Shown here one piece after another: positions 28,130-35,491 of a stretch of DNA of 64,000 nucleotides; positions within the stretch are counted from its first letter, which is position 1, and the number at the start of each line of letters is the position of its first letter. Both the position numbers and the translations under genes were made by a program. Origin of the DNA: Salinispora tropica CNB-440 (GTDB lineage Bacteria; Actinomycetota; Actinomycetes; Mycobacteriales; Micromonosporaceae); NCBI RefSeq assembly GCF_000016425.1, contig NC_009380.1:4158144-4222143 (forward strand). Reading direction: 5' to 3'. Below the pieces are notes generated by a model. That model worked only from the letters and a program-made list of their open reading frames with translations, was not told the DNA's origin and did no database searches.

Positions 28130-29794
28130 TCACATCCGCTCCGGGGCTGCGACGCCGAGCAGCCGCAGTCCGTTGGCGATGACCACCCGGGTGGCGTCGT
28201 TCAGCCAGAGCCGGGCGCGGTGCAGGTCGGTGATCTCCTCGTCGCCCCGGGGCAGCACCCGGCAGTTGTCATAGAAGCGGTGGTACGCCCCGGCCAGGTC
28301 CTCCAGGTACCGGGCGATCCGGTGCGGCTCCCGCAGTTCGGCGGCGGTGGCCACCACGGCGGGGAACTCGGCCAGCGCCTTCAACAGCTCGTTTTCCTTG
28401 TCGTGGTCCAGCAGCTCGGGGTGGAAGTCCGCCGAGCCGCCCCGGGCCAGCCCGACCTCCGCCGCATTACGCCCGACACTCGCCGTACGCGCCGCCACAT
28501 ACTGCACGTAGTAGACCGGGTTGTCGCGGGTGGCCCGGGTCCACAGCTCAATGTCGATGTCGATCGGTGAGTCGGTGGAGTAGCGCGCCAGCGCGTACCG
28601 GGCGGCGTCCACACCGATCGCGTCGACCAGGTCCTCGAGGCTCACCACGGTGCCCGCCCGCTTGCTCATCCGCACCGGGGCCCCGTCGCGAACCAGGTTG
28701 ACCATCTGTCCGATGAGGATCTCCAGGTTACGGCCCGGGTCATCCCCGAAGCAGGCGACCATCGCCTTCATCCGGCCCAGGTAGCCGTGGTGGTCCGCGC
28801 CGAGCATCAGCACGACCCGCTCGAAGCCACGCTCCCGCTTGTCCAGGTAGTAGGCGCAGTCAGCGGCGAAGTACGTCCACTCGCCGTCGGACTTACGCAG
28901 CACCCGGTCCTTGTCGTCGCCGAAGTCGGTGGTCCGCAGCCAGGTGGCACCATCGGCCTCGAAGATGTGGCCCTGCTGCCGTAGCCGCTCGAGGGCGAGC
29001 TCCAACTCACCCCGGTTGTGCAGGTCCTTCTCATTGAAGTAGGTGTCGAACTCCACGCCGAAGTCACGCAGCGAGGACTTGATCTCAGCGAACATCAACT
29101 CGACACCCTCGACCCGGAACACCTCCTGGGCGGCGGCATCATCGAGCGCCAGCACGTCCGGCCGCCGGGACTGAACCTGTTGCGCGATCTCCGCGAGGTA
29201 TGCGCCGGCGTACCCGTCCTCCGGCGGCGGCTCCCCCTTCGCGGCGGCCAGCAGAGAACGGGCGAACCGGTCGATCTGTGACCCGGCGTCGTTGAAGTAG
29301 TACTCGGTGGCGACCGCAGCCCCGGTGGCGCGGAGCAACCGACTCAACGCGTCACCGACCGCCGCCCACCGGACGCCGCCGATGTGCACCGGGCCGGTCG
29401 GATTGGCCGACACGAACTCGAGGTTGATCGACTGACCGGCGAGCCGGCCGCTGCGGCCGTATTCCGCGCCGGTCTCAACGATCACCTGGGCCAGCTGGCC
29501 CGCGGCGGCGGCGTCGAGGCGGATGTTCAGGAAGCCCGGGCCGGCGATCTCCACCGACTTGACCCCCACGGCCTGGCCGAGCTGCTCGGCCAGCGCGGCG
29601 GCGAGCTCCCGCGGCGGGACCCCCACCTTCTTGCTGAGCTGGAGGGCCAACGTCGAGGCGTAGTCCCCGTGCTCGACGTTGCGGGGTCGCTCCACCGCGG
29701 TCTGCTCCGGAAGCGTGGAGCGGTCCAGGCCCCGCTCGGTGAAGACGGCGTGGGCTGCGGTGAGGACGACCTCGGCGAGTTCTGCGGGAGTCAC
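28130..29794 (-). CDS. argS: arginyl-tRNA synthetase
   Basis: Class I synthetase charging tRNA-Arg, 554 aa. It has the N-terminal Arg-tRNA additional domain, a HIGH-like motif NPTGPVHIGGVRWA, and the KMSKS-like VRMSKRAGTVVSLEDL. The C-terminal DALR anticodon-binding domain ends in LRLLGVAAPERM. The start is a GTG. Its stop abuts the 54-bp repeat array leading into lysA. Confidence 0.96.
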   Translation of the reverse strand: MTPAELAEVVLTAAHAVFTERGLDRSTLPEQTAVERPRNVEHGDYASTLALQLSKKVGVPPRELAAALAEQLGQAVGVKSVEIAGPGFLNIRLDAAAAGQLAQVIVETGAEYGRSGRLAGQSINLEFVSANPTGPVHIGGVRWAAVGDALSRLLRATGAAVATEYYFNDAGSQIDRFARSLLAAAKGEPPPEDGYAGAYLAEIAQQVQSRRPDVLALDDAAAQEVFRVEGVELMFAEIKSSLRDFGVEFDTYFNEKDLHNRGELELALERLRQQGHIFEADGATWLRTTDFGDDKDRVLRKSDGEWTYFAADCAYYLDKRERGFERVVLMLGADHHGYLGRMKAMVACFGDDPGRNLEILIGQMVNLVRDGAPVRMSKRAGTVVSLEDLVDAIGVDAARYALARYSTDSPIDIDIELWTRATRDNPVYYVQYVAARTASVGRNAAEVGLARGGSADFHPELLDHDKENELLKALAEFPAVVATAAELREPHRIARYLEDLAGAYHRFYDNCRVLPRGDEEITDLHRARLWLNDATRVVIANGLRLLGVAAPERM

Positions 29795-29894
29795 CGAACC
29801 ATGCTATCGGGGGTAGACTCAGTCCCCGCGGCGGCGACCCAGCATGTGACCCCGGCCCGCCAGATCCCCTGACCGACCGACCTGACGAGGCACG

Positions 29895-30716
29895 ATGAGC
29901 ATCAGCACCCCGGGCGGCCCGGAGCGCCGCCCGACCGTTGCCAGCACCGCGAAGAAGCCGGCCGGGGGCAGGCCGGCCAGTGGCAAGCCCGGGTCCGGCA
30001 AGCCAGCGGGCGGCAAAGCGGGGTCCGGCAAACCCGTGGGCAGTCAGCGCGGCGGCAAGGGGCCACGCAAGCCAATCACCCCGGTCAAGGTAAGCCAGAG
30101 TCGCAACTGGGGGCCGATCGCCCTCTTCGTCGCCGTCGGCGTACTCGCCGTCGCAATCGTCGGCTATGGCGGCTGGGCGACATTCCAGGGCTCCAAGCCG
30201 TGGGACGAGCGGGCGGACGCTATCGCCGGCATCGTCAACTACCGCGAGAAGGATCCGGAGCTGGTCACGGGCGGTAACCACCAGCAGGGCTCGATCGAGT
30301 ACTCCATCCTGCCTCCGGTCGCCGGCCCCCACAACGACGCCTGGCAGAACTGCATGGGCGACATCTACGACGCCCCGATCGCCAGCGAGCACGCCGTGCA
30401 CAGCCTGGAGCACGGTGCGGTGTGGATCACCTACCAGCCCGACCTCGACGCCGGCCAGGTCGAGAAGTTGGCCGAGCGGGTACGCGGCAACGAAAAGCTC
30501 TTCCTCAGCCCGTACGAGGGCTTGGACGCCGCGATCTCACTACAGGCCTGGGGCTACCAGCTCAAGGTCGACAACGCCGACGACAGCCGGATCGACGACT
30601 TCATCAAGACGCTGAAGGTCAACGCCTCGGTCGAGGGCCCAACCGCCCTCTGCGCCCAGGGTGTCACCGCCACCGGCACCACTCCGCGGGAGCTCGGCCC
30701 GCAGATGCCGCAGTAG
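29895..30716 (+). CDS. DUF3105 family membrane-anchored protein
   Basis: A 273-aa protein. The first 70 residues are Gly/Ser/Lys/Pro-rich (repeated GKPGSGKPAGGK-type sequence). One membrane helix (about 77-100) follows, then an extracytoplasmic DUF3105 domain with histidines in GPHNDAW and SEHAVHSLEHGAVWITY. The HxxH-like histidines suggest metal binding, but the function is not established. It starts divergently from argS and is 13 bases ahead of the DUF305 gene, so the two form an operon. Confidence 0.85.
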   Translation: MSISTPGGPERRPTVASTAKKPAGGRPASGKPGSGKPAGGKAGSGKPVGSQRGGKGPRKPITPVKVSQSRNWGPIALFVAVGVLAVAIVGYGGWATFQGSKPWDERADAIAGIVNYREKDPELVTGGNHQQGSIEYSILPPVAGPHNDAWQNCMGDIYDAPIASEHAVHSLEHGAVWITYQPDLDAGQVEKLAERVRGNEKLFLSPYEGLDAAISLQAWGYQLKVDNADDSRIDDFIKTLKVNASVEGPTALCAQGVTATGTTPRELGPQMPQ

Positions 30717-30729
30717 TTAGGGAGCCGGA

Positions 30730-31395
30730 ATGTCCGCCCTCACGACCCTCGAGGAAAAGCCGGACGGAGCTCGGAGCGCCGATGGCGCCCGTCGCCCCGC
30801 TACCCGGTTCGGCACGTCAGCGATGGCGATCGCCATCGTGGTCGGCCTCCTGCTCGGCTTTGCGGGAGGTCTGCTCACCCCCGACCTCAACCGACCGGGG
30901 GACACCTCGGCCGAGGCAGGCTTCGCTCGGGACATGACCACCCACCACGCCCAGGCGGTGGAAATGGGGCTGATCGCCTTCAAGCACGGCACGGACCAGG
31001 AGGTCCAGACGATCGGCAGCGACATCGCCCTCGGCCAGCAGGGCGACATCGGCATCATGCAGACCTGGCTGCGGTCGTGGGAGCTGGATCCAACCGGCTC
31101 CGAGCCCCGGATGGCATGGCTGCCGGACGGCACCGAGATGGTCCGCGACGGGCTGATGCCGGGGATGGCCAATGCGGAGCAGATGACACAGCTGCGGGAG
31201 GCCCGGGGCAAGGAGTTGGACGTTCTCTTCCTCGAGCTGATGATCACGCACCATATCGGCGGCATCCACATGGTTGATGCGCTGCTCGACCAGAGCAACG
31301 AGAAGGACGTGGTCCAGGCCGCGCAGACCATGAAGAACACCCAGCAGACGGATCTGACCAACCTGCGGAACGCACTCGAGCGCATCCGGGGCTGA
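30730..31395 (+). CDS. DUF305 family protein
   Basis: A 221-aa protein with one N-terminal membrane helix (about 33-50) and an extracytoplasmic DUF305 domain. That domain is a ferritin-like four-helix fold with paired histidine motifs: DMTTHHAQAVEM near residue 75 and LMITHHIGGIHMVD near 180. Methionine and histidine pairs of this type bind copper in characterised relatives, so a metal-handling role together with DUF3105 is inferred. A ribosome site AGGGAG lies just ahead of the ATG. Confidence 0.85.
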   Translation: MSALTTLEEKPDGARSADGARRPATRFGTSAMAIAIVVGLLLGFAGGLLTPDLNRPGDTSAEAGFARDMTTHHAQAVEMGLIAFKHGTDQEVQTIGSDIALGQQGDIGIMQTWLRSWELDPTGSEPRMAWLPDGTEMVRDGLMPGMANAEQMTQLREARGKELDVLFLELMITHHIGGIHMVDALLDQSNEKDVVQAAQTMKNTQQTDLTNLRNALERIRG

Positions 31396-31417
31396 TCGGG
31401 CGGCCACCTACGTCCCA

Positions 31418-31449
31418 CGACCCGCACCACCACGTGGTGGTGCGGGTCG
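31418..31449 (+). terminator. terminator after the DUF3105-DUF305 operon
   Basis: A perfect 32-base palindrome (half-site CGACCCGCACCACCAC) is followed by TTTGT, 22 bases after the DUF305 stop. It is one of the strongest hairpins in the window and is placed as expected for a terminator. Confidence 0.85.
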
Positions 31450-31654
31450 TTTGTCATGGTCAGAGGCTCGACGCAGGCGCCGGTTCGGACCGCCACGACG
31501 GCGCCATCCCGGCGAGTCACGGTTTGACGGACAGCCTAGTTGACCGACTAAGTCCGATTCGAGAAGTTGAGACCGCTCCGGGCGAATACATCTCAAAGAG
31601 AAGTTTCTCCGCACATATCGTGACCAGTTGCGATTCGTACTCGTTGCGTAAGAC

Positions 31655-32347
31655 GTGGGTGTTGCACTGAGAGACGCGCGGCGTTCGGTCACCAGCTGGT
31701 GCCGACGCCACACAATCGGCGGTGACGGGGCGGTGGCGGCCGTCCGTCGCGGAGTGCGGCAGAGCGAGCCGGGAGCGCTCAGCCGCGAACAGGAACTCGA
31801 GCTGATCGACACCTTGCGGGGCAGCTACCCCGACGCGTTCGGCCTGGACGAGGAGCTCTGGACGCGGCAGGGTCTTCACGCCCTCATCCAGAGCCGGTTC
31901 GGGTTGCCGCTCGACCCAGGCGCCATCGGGGCGTACCTGCGGGCGTGGGGACTCGGTCCACGGGAGCCGCGCGAACGCGCCTGCGGGCTCTGCGTCGGCG
32001 CGGTGGAGCGATGGGTACGCACCGAGTACCCATCGATCATCCGAGCCGCTCAGGAGCACCTGGCCGACGTGCACTGGATCGGCCGGATCCGGCTACGCGG
32101 CACGATGCCGGCGGCGGACATCATCTCCGCGGTCTCGTCCCGAGGTCGGGTCCAATTCATGATCACCACACCGTCGGTGGATCCCCCGCTCCCCCGCGAC
32201 TTCGTACTCCGACTCAGCGGCGAAGAGCAGCGCACGGTCCACCTGATCGTGGACGGCTCGTGGCCCCGTAATGAGTGGCCGCGTCGGCTACCCCGCCGCA
32301 TCACGCTCCACCCGCTACCCAGCTGCGGTCGCGCCGTCGCCGCGTGA
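31655..32347 (+). CDS. degenerate IS630-like winged-helix protein
   Basis: A 230-aa protein from a GTG start. Residues 40-110 resemble the N-terminal helix-turn-helix of IS630-family transposases: ALSREQELELIDTL, then WTRQGLHALIQSRFGL, then GAIGAYLRAWGLGP. The sequence then continues VERWVRTEYPSI. Where these transposases have their first catalytic Asp (a WGDE-type motif), this protein has WIGRIRLRG, and no DDE triad follows. It is therefore a decayed transposase or a domesticated DNA-binding protein. The frame is intact, which favours the latter, but it has no visible inverted repeats. Confidence 0.6.
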   Translation: MGVALRDARRSVTSWCRRHTIGGDGAVAAVRRGVRQSEPGALSREQELELIDTLRGSYPDAFGLDEELWTRQGLHALIQSRFGLPLDPGAIGAYLRAWGLGPREPRERACGLCVGAVERWVRTEYPSIIRAAQEHLADVHWIGRIRLRGTMPAADIISAVSSRGRVQFMITTPSVDPPLPRDFVLRLSGEEQRTVHLIVDGSWPRNEWPRRLPRRITLHPLPSCGRAVAA

Positions 32348-32442
32348 CCCCAAGCTCGGCTGGACGCGGGCGACTGAAGCGCATCCGCGCATACCGATTC
32401 GGTGATCGCGGGAAGGGTTTGCTACTCTTCTCCGGTCGCTGA

Positions 32443-32517
32443 GCCCCCGTAGCTCAGGGGATAGAGCACCGCCCTCCGGAGGCGGGAGCGCAGGTTCGAA
32501 TCCTGCCGGGGGCACCA
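32443..32517 (+). tRNA. tRNA-Arg (anticodon CCG)
   Basis: A complete cloverleaf: acceptor arms GCCCCCG and CGGGGGC, anticodon stem CCGCC/GGCGG with loop CTCCGGA (anticodon CCG, decoding CGG), T arm GCAGG-TTCGAAT-CCTGC, discriminator A and encoded CCA at 32515-32517. A possible -10 element TACTCT lies at 32423-32428. Confidence 0.97.
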
Positions 32518-32532
32518 CCGATTGCCAACAAA

Positions 32533-32567
32533 GCCCTCTGACCAGGCAAAACAGGTCAGAGGGCTTT
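32533..32567 (+). terminator. terminator after tRNA-Arg
   Basis: Eleven-base arms GCCCTCTGACC and GGTCAGAGGGC with a 10-base loop are followed by TTT, 15 bases after the tRNA. Confidence 0.85.
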
Positions 32568-32705
32568 GTCGCGTATTCGGCTGCGCCCGAGCGCCAGCGG
32601 CTCCTGGCGGGCATCTGCGCCATGAGGAGTGCAGGTCGGGCGCTTGCCCGATCCGCTGAGCGAAGAGGCCCCGGCACGAAGCCGCGGGCCCGCTCCGTTG
32701 TGGGG

Positions 32706-32894
32706 TCAGTACTTCTTGGCGTGCGCGACGAACGCCTTCCACGGAACCGGGCCGAACATCAGCGCCGGACCGGTCGGGTCCTTGCTGTCCCGGACGCCCA
32801 CGACGCCGGAGAGGTTGTCGGCCACCTCTACACAGTTACCGCCGTTACCGCCGCTCTTCGTGCTCTTGCGCCACCGGGCACTGGTCAGGTCCAT
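32706..32894 (-). CDS. DUF397 domain protein
   Basis: A 62-aa protein with the classical DUF397 pattern: ARWRKSTKSGGNGGNCVEVA, then VGVRDSKDPTGPALMFGPVPW. In actinomycetes DUF397 proteins pair with XRE/DUF5753 regulators in BldB/AbaA-like developmental switches. The ATG overlaps the ancestral end of the upstream regulator frame, which would have ended WT-stop here. It is intact although its partner is damaged. Confidence 0.88.
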   Translation of the reverse strand: MDLTSARWRKSTKSGGNGGNCVEVADNLSGVVGVRDSKDPTGPALMFGPVPWKAFVAHAKKY

Positions 32895-32910
32895 GCTGCT
32901 GCCGCTTCTC

Positions 32911-33648
32911 TCAGGAGATCCAGGGAGCGCCCACGGGGGAGGGCCTCCCCACGAATGAGTTCCCACCGTCGCTCCAGCGTAACAATGTCCGATGTCTACT
33001 CCAGTAGTTGCGCCCGCGCCGGGCTGTCCACGTGGGCCACCGCGACCCGTCCGGCATGTCGGCGATGGTGAAGGGCCCGTCCAGCCCGGGGTAGCTGGGG
33101 GCGTCGAGCGGGACGACGTGCAGCTGCACCCGCGGCGACTCGGCGCAGGCCAGGAGGTGGGCGAGCTGCTCGGCCATCAGGGCCCGGCTGTCGCCGACCC
33201 GCCGCCGCAGGACCCCGGCGTCCAGCACGGCGATCAGCAGCGGCCCCTGCTCGCGCTGGAGGATCGCCTGGCGGTTGAGCCGCGCCTCGACGAGCTCGTC
33301 GGTGTCGGTGGTGAGGATGCCGCCGGCGAGGGTCGCCTCCGCGTACGCCTCGGTCTGGAGCAGCCCCGGCACCCAGGCGAGCTCGAAGGCCCGTAACGCG
33401 ATCGCCTCGCGCTCGACGTTGACCCAGGGACGGAACCAGACCGGCTCCCGGCGGCGGCTCGCGTCCGGCCAGAGGGTGTCGATGTCCCGGCCCAGTAGCT
33501 CCGCGACGGTGGCGCGGTGTCGGGCCTGTGGGATGTGGCCGGGGTTGGCCCACCGCGCGGCGGTCTTCGGATGGACGCCGACCTGACCCGCGAGGCTTTC
33601 GGCGGTGTACCCCGCTTCGGCGAGCGCTGCGACAAACGCGTGGTTCAT
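32911..33648 (-). CDS. XRE-family regulator with DUF5753, C-terminus frameshifted
   Basis: Encodes 245 aa from the ATG of MNHAFVAALAEAGYT (GGAGCAGGC upstream). A helix-turn-helix domain (about 1-55) precedes a DUF5753 ligand/effector domain. After ADMPDG (about residue 190) the frame leaves the family. Reading one base differently restores VAVAHVDSPARAQLLE, then meets a TAG at 32999-32997, and beyond it gives ERRWELIRGEALPRGRSLDL, the normal ending. So the gene carries a one-base deletion plus an amber codon relative to its ancestor. The N-terminal half may still be functional. Confidence 0.75.
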   Translation of the reverse strand: MNHAFVAALAEAGYTAESLAGQVGVHPKTAARWANPGHIPQARHRATVAELLGRDIDTLWPDASRRREPVWFRPWVNVEREAIALRAFELAWVPGLLQTEAYAEATLAGGILTTDTDELVEARLNRQAILQREQGPLLIAVLDAGVLRRRVGDSRALMAEQLAHLLACAESPRVQLHVVPLDAPSYPGLDGPFTIADMPDGSRWPTWTARRGRNYWSRHRTLLRWSDGGNSFVGRPSPVGAPWIS

Positions 33649-33783
33649 GCCTGCTCCAATCCAGAACAAGAAGACTGTCGAAAAAACCAAATGCAACGCT
33701 GTGTAGTTGTCCAGCTTCGCCTTGGAGAGTGGGGACAGGACGGTGCGGCCGGTGGAGGACCCGAACCCGCCGGAGGCACTGTC

Positions 33784-33816
33784 GGGCCGCCCCGCCGGGG
33801 GTTGGTGGGGCGGCCC
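33784..33816. promoter_or_regulatory. hairpin upstream of the small basic gene
   Basis: Perfect 10-base arms GGGCCGCCCC and GGGGCGGCCC with a 13-base loop end 15 bases before the GAGGAGG ribosome site of the next gene. It lies in the 191-base divergent gap to the XRE gene. It could be an attenuator or a terminator of upstream transcription. Confidence 0.5.
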
Positions 33817-33839
33817 TCCACGCCACTGAGGAGGTAGCC

Positions 33840-34064
33840 ATGCTGTTCCGCTTCCCGGGCCGTCGCCGCAACCGAAACGACGCCCTGCTTCGACGTCGTC
33901 GCCGGAACCACCGGGACAAAACGCCGATACAGCCGACACCCCGGGCCCGGGGTGTCGCCCCGGCGTCATGGGCGACCCAGCCGACCGCGGCATTCCCGCA
34001 ACCTGGTCGGGTCGGGTGGCTCACGCCCGCTCAGACCTGGCGGGCGAACGGCGGTCGATGGTGA
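33840..34064 (+). CDS. small Arg-rich protein of unknown function
   Basis: A 74-aa very basic protein with an arginine cluster near residues 16-24 (ALLRRRRRNHRDK) and a Pro/Thr-rich remainder. A strong ribosome site GAGGAGG lies 5 bases ahead of the ATG, which is the main reason to accept it. Its end overlaps the start of the next gene (TGGTGA against ATGGTG). Divergent from the XRE/DUF397 pair. No domain is recognised. Confidence 0.6.
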   Translation: MLFRFPGRRRNRNDALLRRRRRNHRDKTPIQPTPRARGVAPASWATQPTAAFPQPGRVGWLTPAQTWRANGGRW

Positions 34065-34399
34065 ACCCGCACGCGCTGCCGCAGCCAAGACTCGGCCCCC
34101 ACCCCGAACACCCCCGCCACCGCGCCGGTGGCCGACCGCCGCACACGCCACTGCGGCCGATGTGGGCGTGCCGGGCGTGCGGTCAGCCATGGCCCTGCAC
34201 GGAGGCCCGGCTGCTGCTGAAAGCCGAGTTCGCGACGCGACTGCCCAGTTTGTCGATCTACCTCGCCGGGCTGCTGTACGAGGCGATGCACGACCTGTAT
34301 CACCTGAACCCGCACGACGGGCAGGGCCCGCGTGAACTGTTCGACCGGTTCGTGGCCTGGGGCCCCTACCGGCGGCCGGCGTTGGAGCCGCAGGAGTGA
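34058..34399 (+). CDS. conserved hypothetical protein with CxxC pair
   Basis: A 113-aa protein from the ATG of MVNPHALPQP. A Pro/His/Arg-rich N-terminus precedes MWACRACGQPWPC, a possible metal-binding cysteine cluster near residues 36-47. A helical region with IYLAGLLYEAMHDLYHLNP and the ending RELFDRFVAWGPYRR follows. Similar small proteins occur beside XRE/DUF397 genes in actinomycetes, sometimes mislabelled flavin reductase; there is no reductase motif here. Confidence 0.7.
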   Translation: MVNPHALPQPRLGPHPEHPRHRAGGRPPHTPLRPMWACRACGQPWPCTEARLLLKAEFATRLPSLSIYLAGLLYEAMHDLYHLNPHDGQGPRELFDRFVAWGPYRRPALEPQE

Positions 34400-35045
34400 C
34401 GCCCGACACGACATGGGTGTGGGGACCGCCGTCCCGTCACCTCCCCACGTGGGCCTTCTAGCACCTGACAGTTCAGCAAGACAAGCGCCACGCGGACTCA
34501 AAGCATCTTCGAAGGGAGACTCTCAAGAGATCCAGGGAGCGCGACCAGCCGATCGACCTTCACGCGATCGACACCTCCGGGTCGACCTCCGCAAGCTCTG
34601 TGACGGTGGCATCACCAACACCATGAAGAGCTGCGTCGCAGCGGCGATCCTCCCTGGCACCGACAGTGCGGCAATCCTCGGTGACTCGAAGTTGGGGCGG
34701 ACTCACCCACCTTGTGCTTCGACCGTGCCGAACTGCGGAGCTTCCGCACTTGGCTCGACGGCAACGGAATCTAGACCTGCTTGCCCTCGCCGTCTCGCAC
34801 GGATGACCCGAGCAGCTTGGATGACATGCCGCTACGCCCAGCAACATACTCGGCGTGGACTTAGACAGGGGCGCCGTTCGAATATCCGACGGGCGTCACC
34901 GACTACGTCCAAGTTCCCTACTGACCAACAATTCGGAGCAGTTATGAATTTTTGAAACACAGAAAGCGCAACCCATCCAATCCGCCCCCCCCACAAGCGC
35001 AAATATACGAAAATTGCCCACTAGATTCGAAGCTGACAACTCGGT
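34400..35045. other. island gap with decayed sequence
   Basis: No intact gene is seen. It holds the decayed DUF397 copy at 34581-34774. From about 34850 the sequence becomes AT-richer than the surrounding chromosome (for example the run ATTTTTGAAACACAGAAAGC near 34945), leading into the toxin/immunity module. Confidence 0.6.
34581..34774 (+). pseudogene. DUF397 remnant, left copy
   Basis: Reads VDLRKLCDGGITNTMKSCVAAAI then ILGDSKLG in one frame, and after one missing G in a G run continues as ADSPTLCFDRAELRSF then RTWLDGNGI-stop in another. Together these form a DUF397 domain (CVxxA, GDSK, LxFxxAE, F). There is no good start codon upstream. About 140 bases are closely repeated at 41968-42110. 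Confidence 0.65.
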
Positions 35046-35453
35046 CTATCGTCCACGCCGTACGGCCCGATCGGCCCACCGGCCGCGATCATTACGGTAG
35101 CGGGAAGGGACCAGAAATCGAGGTCGGTTGAACCAGTAAATTGTCGCGGCCGACAACGCCGACACCAGCGTAAGTACAACGAGTCCCTTTTGGATTACGT
35201 CAACTAGGTTCGCTGACAAATTCTTACTCGGCTCGATCCAGGTTGTCCCCAGAAATGCGACACCGAAGGTAAAGCCCAGAGTGGTCGCAAGTATGACTCT
35301 TGACTCATCCCCGTCCGGGAAGAACGTCCTCCAATTGAACCACCAGGCAACAGTAACCAGCCAAATGACAATCACGACTGCAATCAGACCCAAGACCAAC
35401 GCGAGACCAGGAACCTCGATTGAGGCTTCCACCCCAGCAACCACCGCTGTCAC
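35046..35453 (-). CDS. three-helix membrane protein, candidate immunity protein
   Basis: A 135-aa protein with membrane helices at about residues 15-38, 53-71 and 87-108, and an Arg-rich C-terminal tail. The GTG start follows GCGGAGGAAGC, a strong ribosome site. It begins 38 bases after the stop of the RHS gene on the same strand, exactly where immunity genes of polymorphic toxins are found. No known domain is recognised. A membrane immunity protein fits a toxin that acts on membranes, which the glycine-zipper end of the RHS protein suggests. This function is inferred. Confidence 0.65.
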   Translation of the reverse strand: MTAVVAGVEASIEVPGLALVLGLIAVVIVIWLVTVAWWFNWRTFFPDGDESRVILATTLGFTFGVAFLGTTWIEPSKNLSANLVDVIQKGLVVLTLVSALSAATIYWFNRPRFLVPSRYRNDRGRWADRAVRRGR

Positions 35454-35491
35454 GCTTCCTCCGCTTCGTCGGATCCAAGGATTTCAGGGAA

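Noticed and set aside
32422..32742. Minus-strand frame containing the PRQDSNLRSRLRRAVLYPLS peptide
   Set aside because: This peptide is the well-known false translation of an arginine-type tRNA gene; it crosses tRNA-Arg and its terminator.
34560..34847. Minus-strand 95-codon frame over the left DUF397 remnant, with a matching one at 41809-42252
   Set aside because: The two share sequence only because the DNA is repeated; the plus strand shows the DUF397 pattern and is the better explanation.
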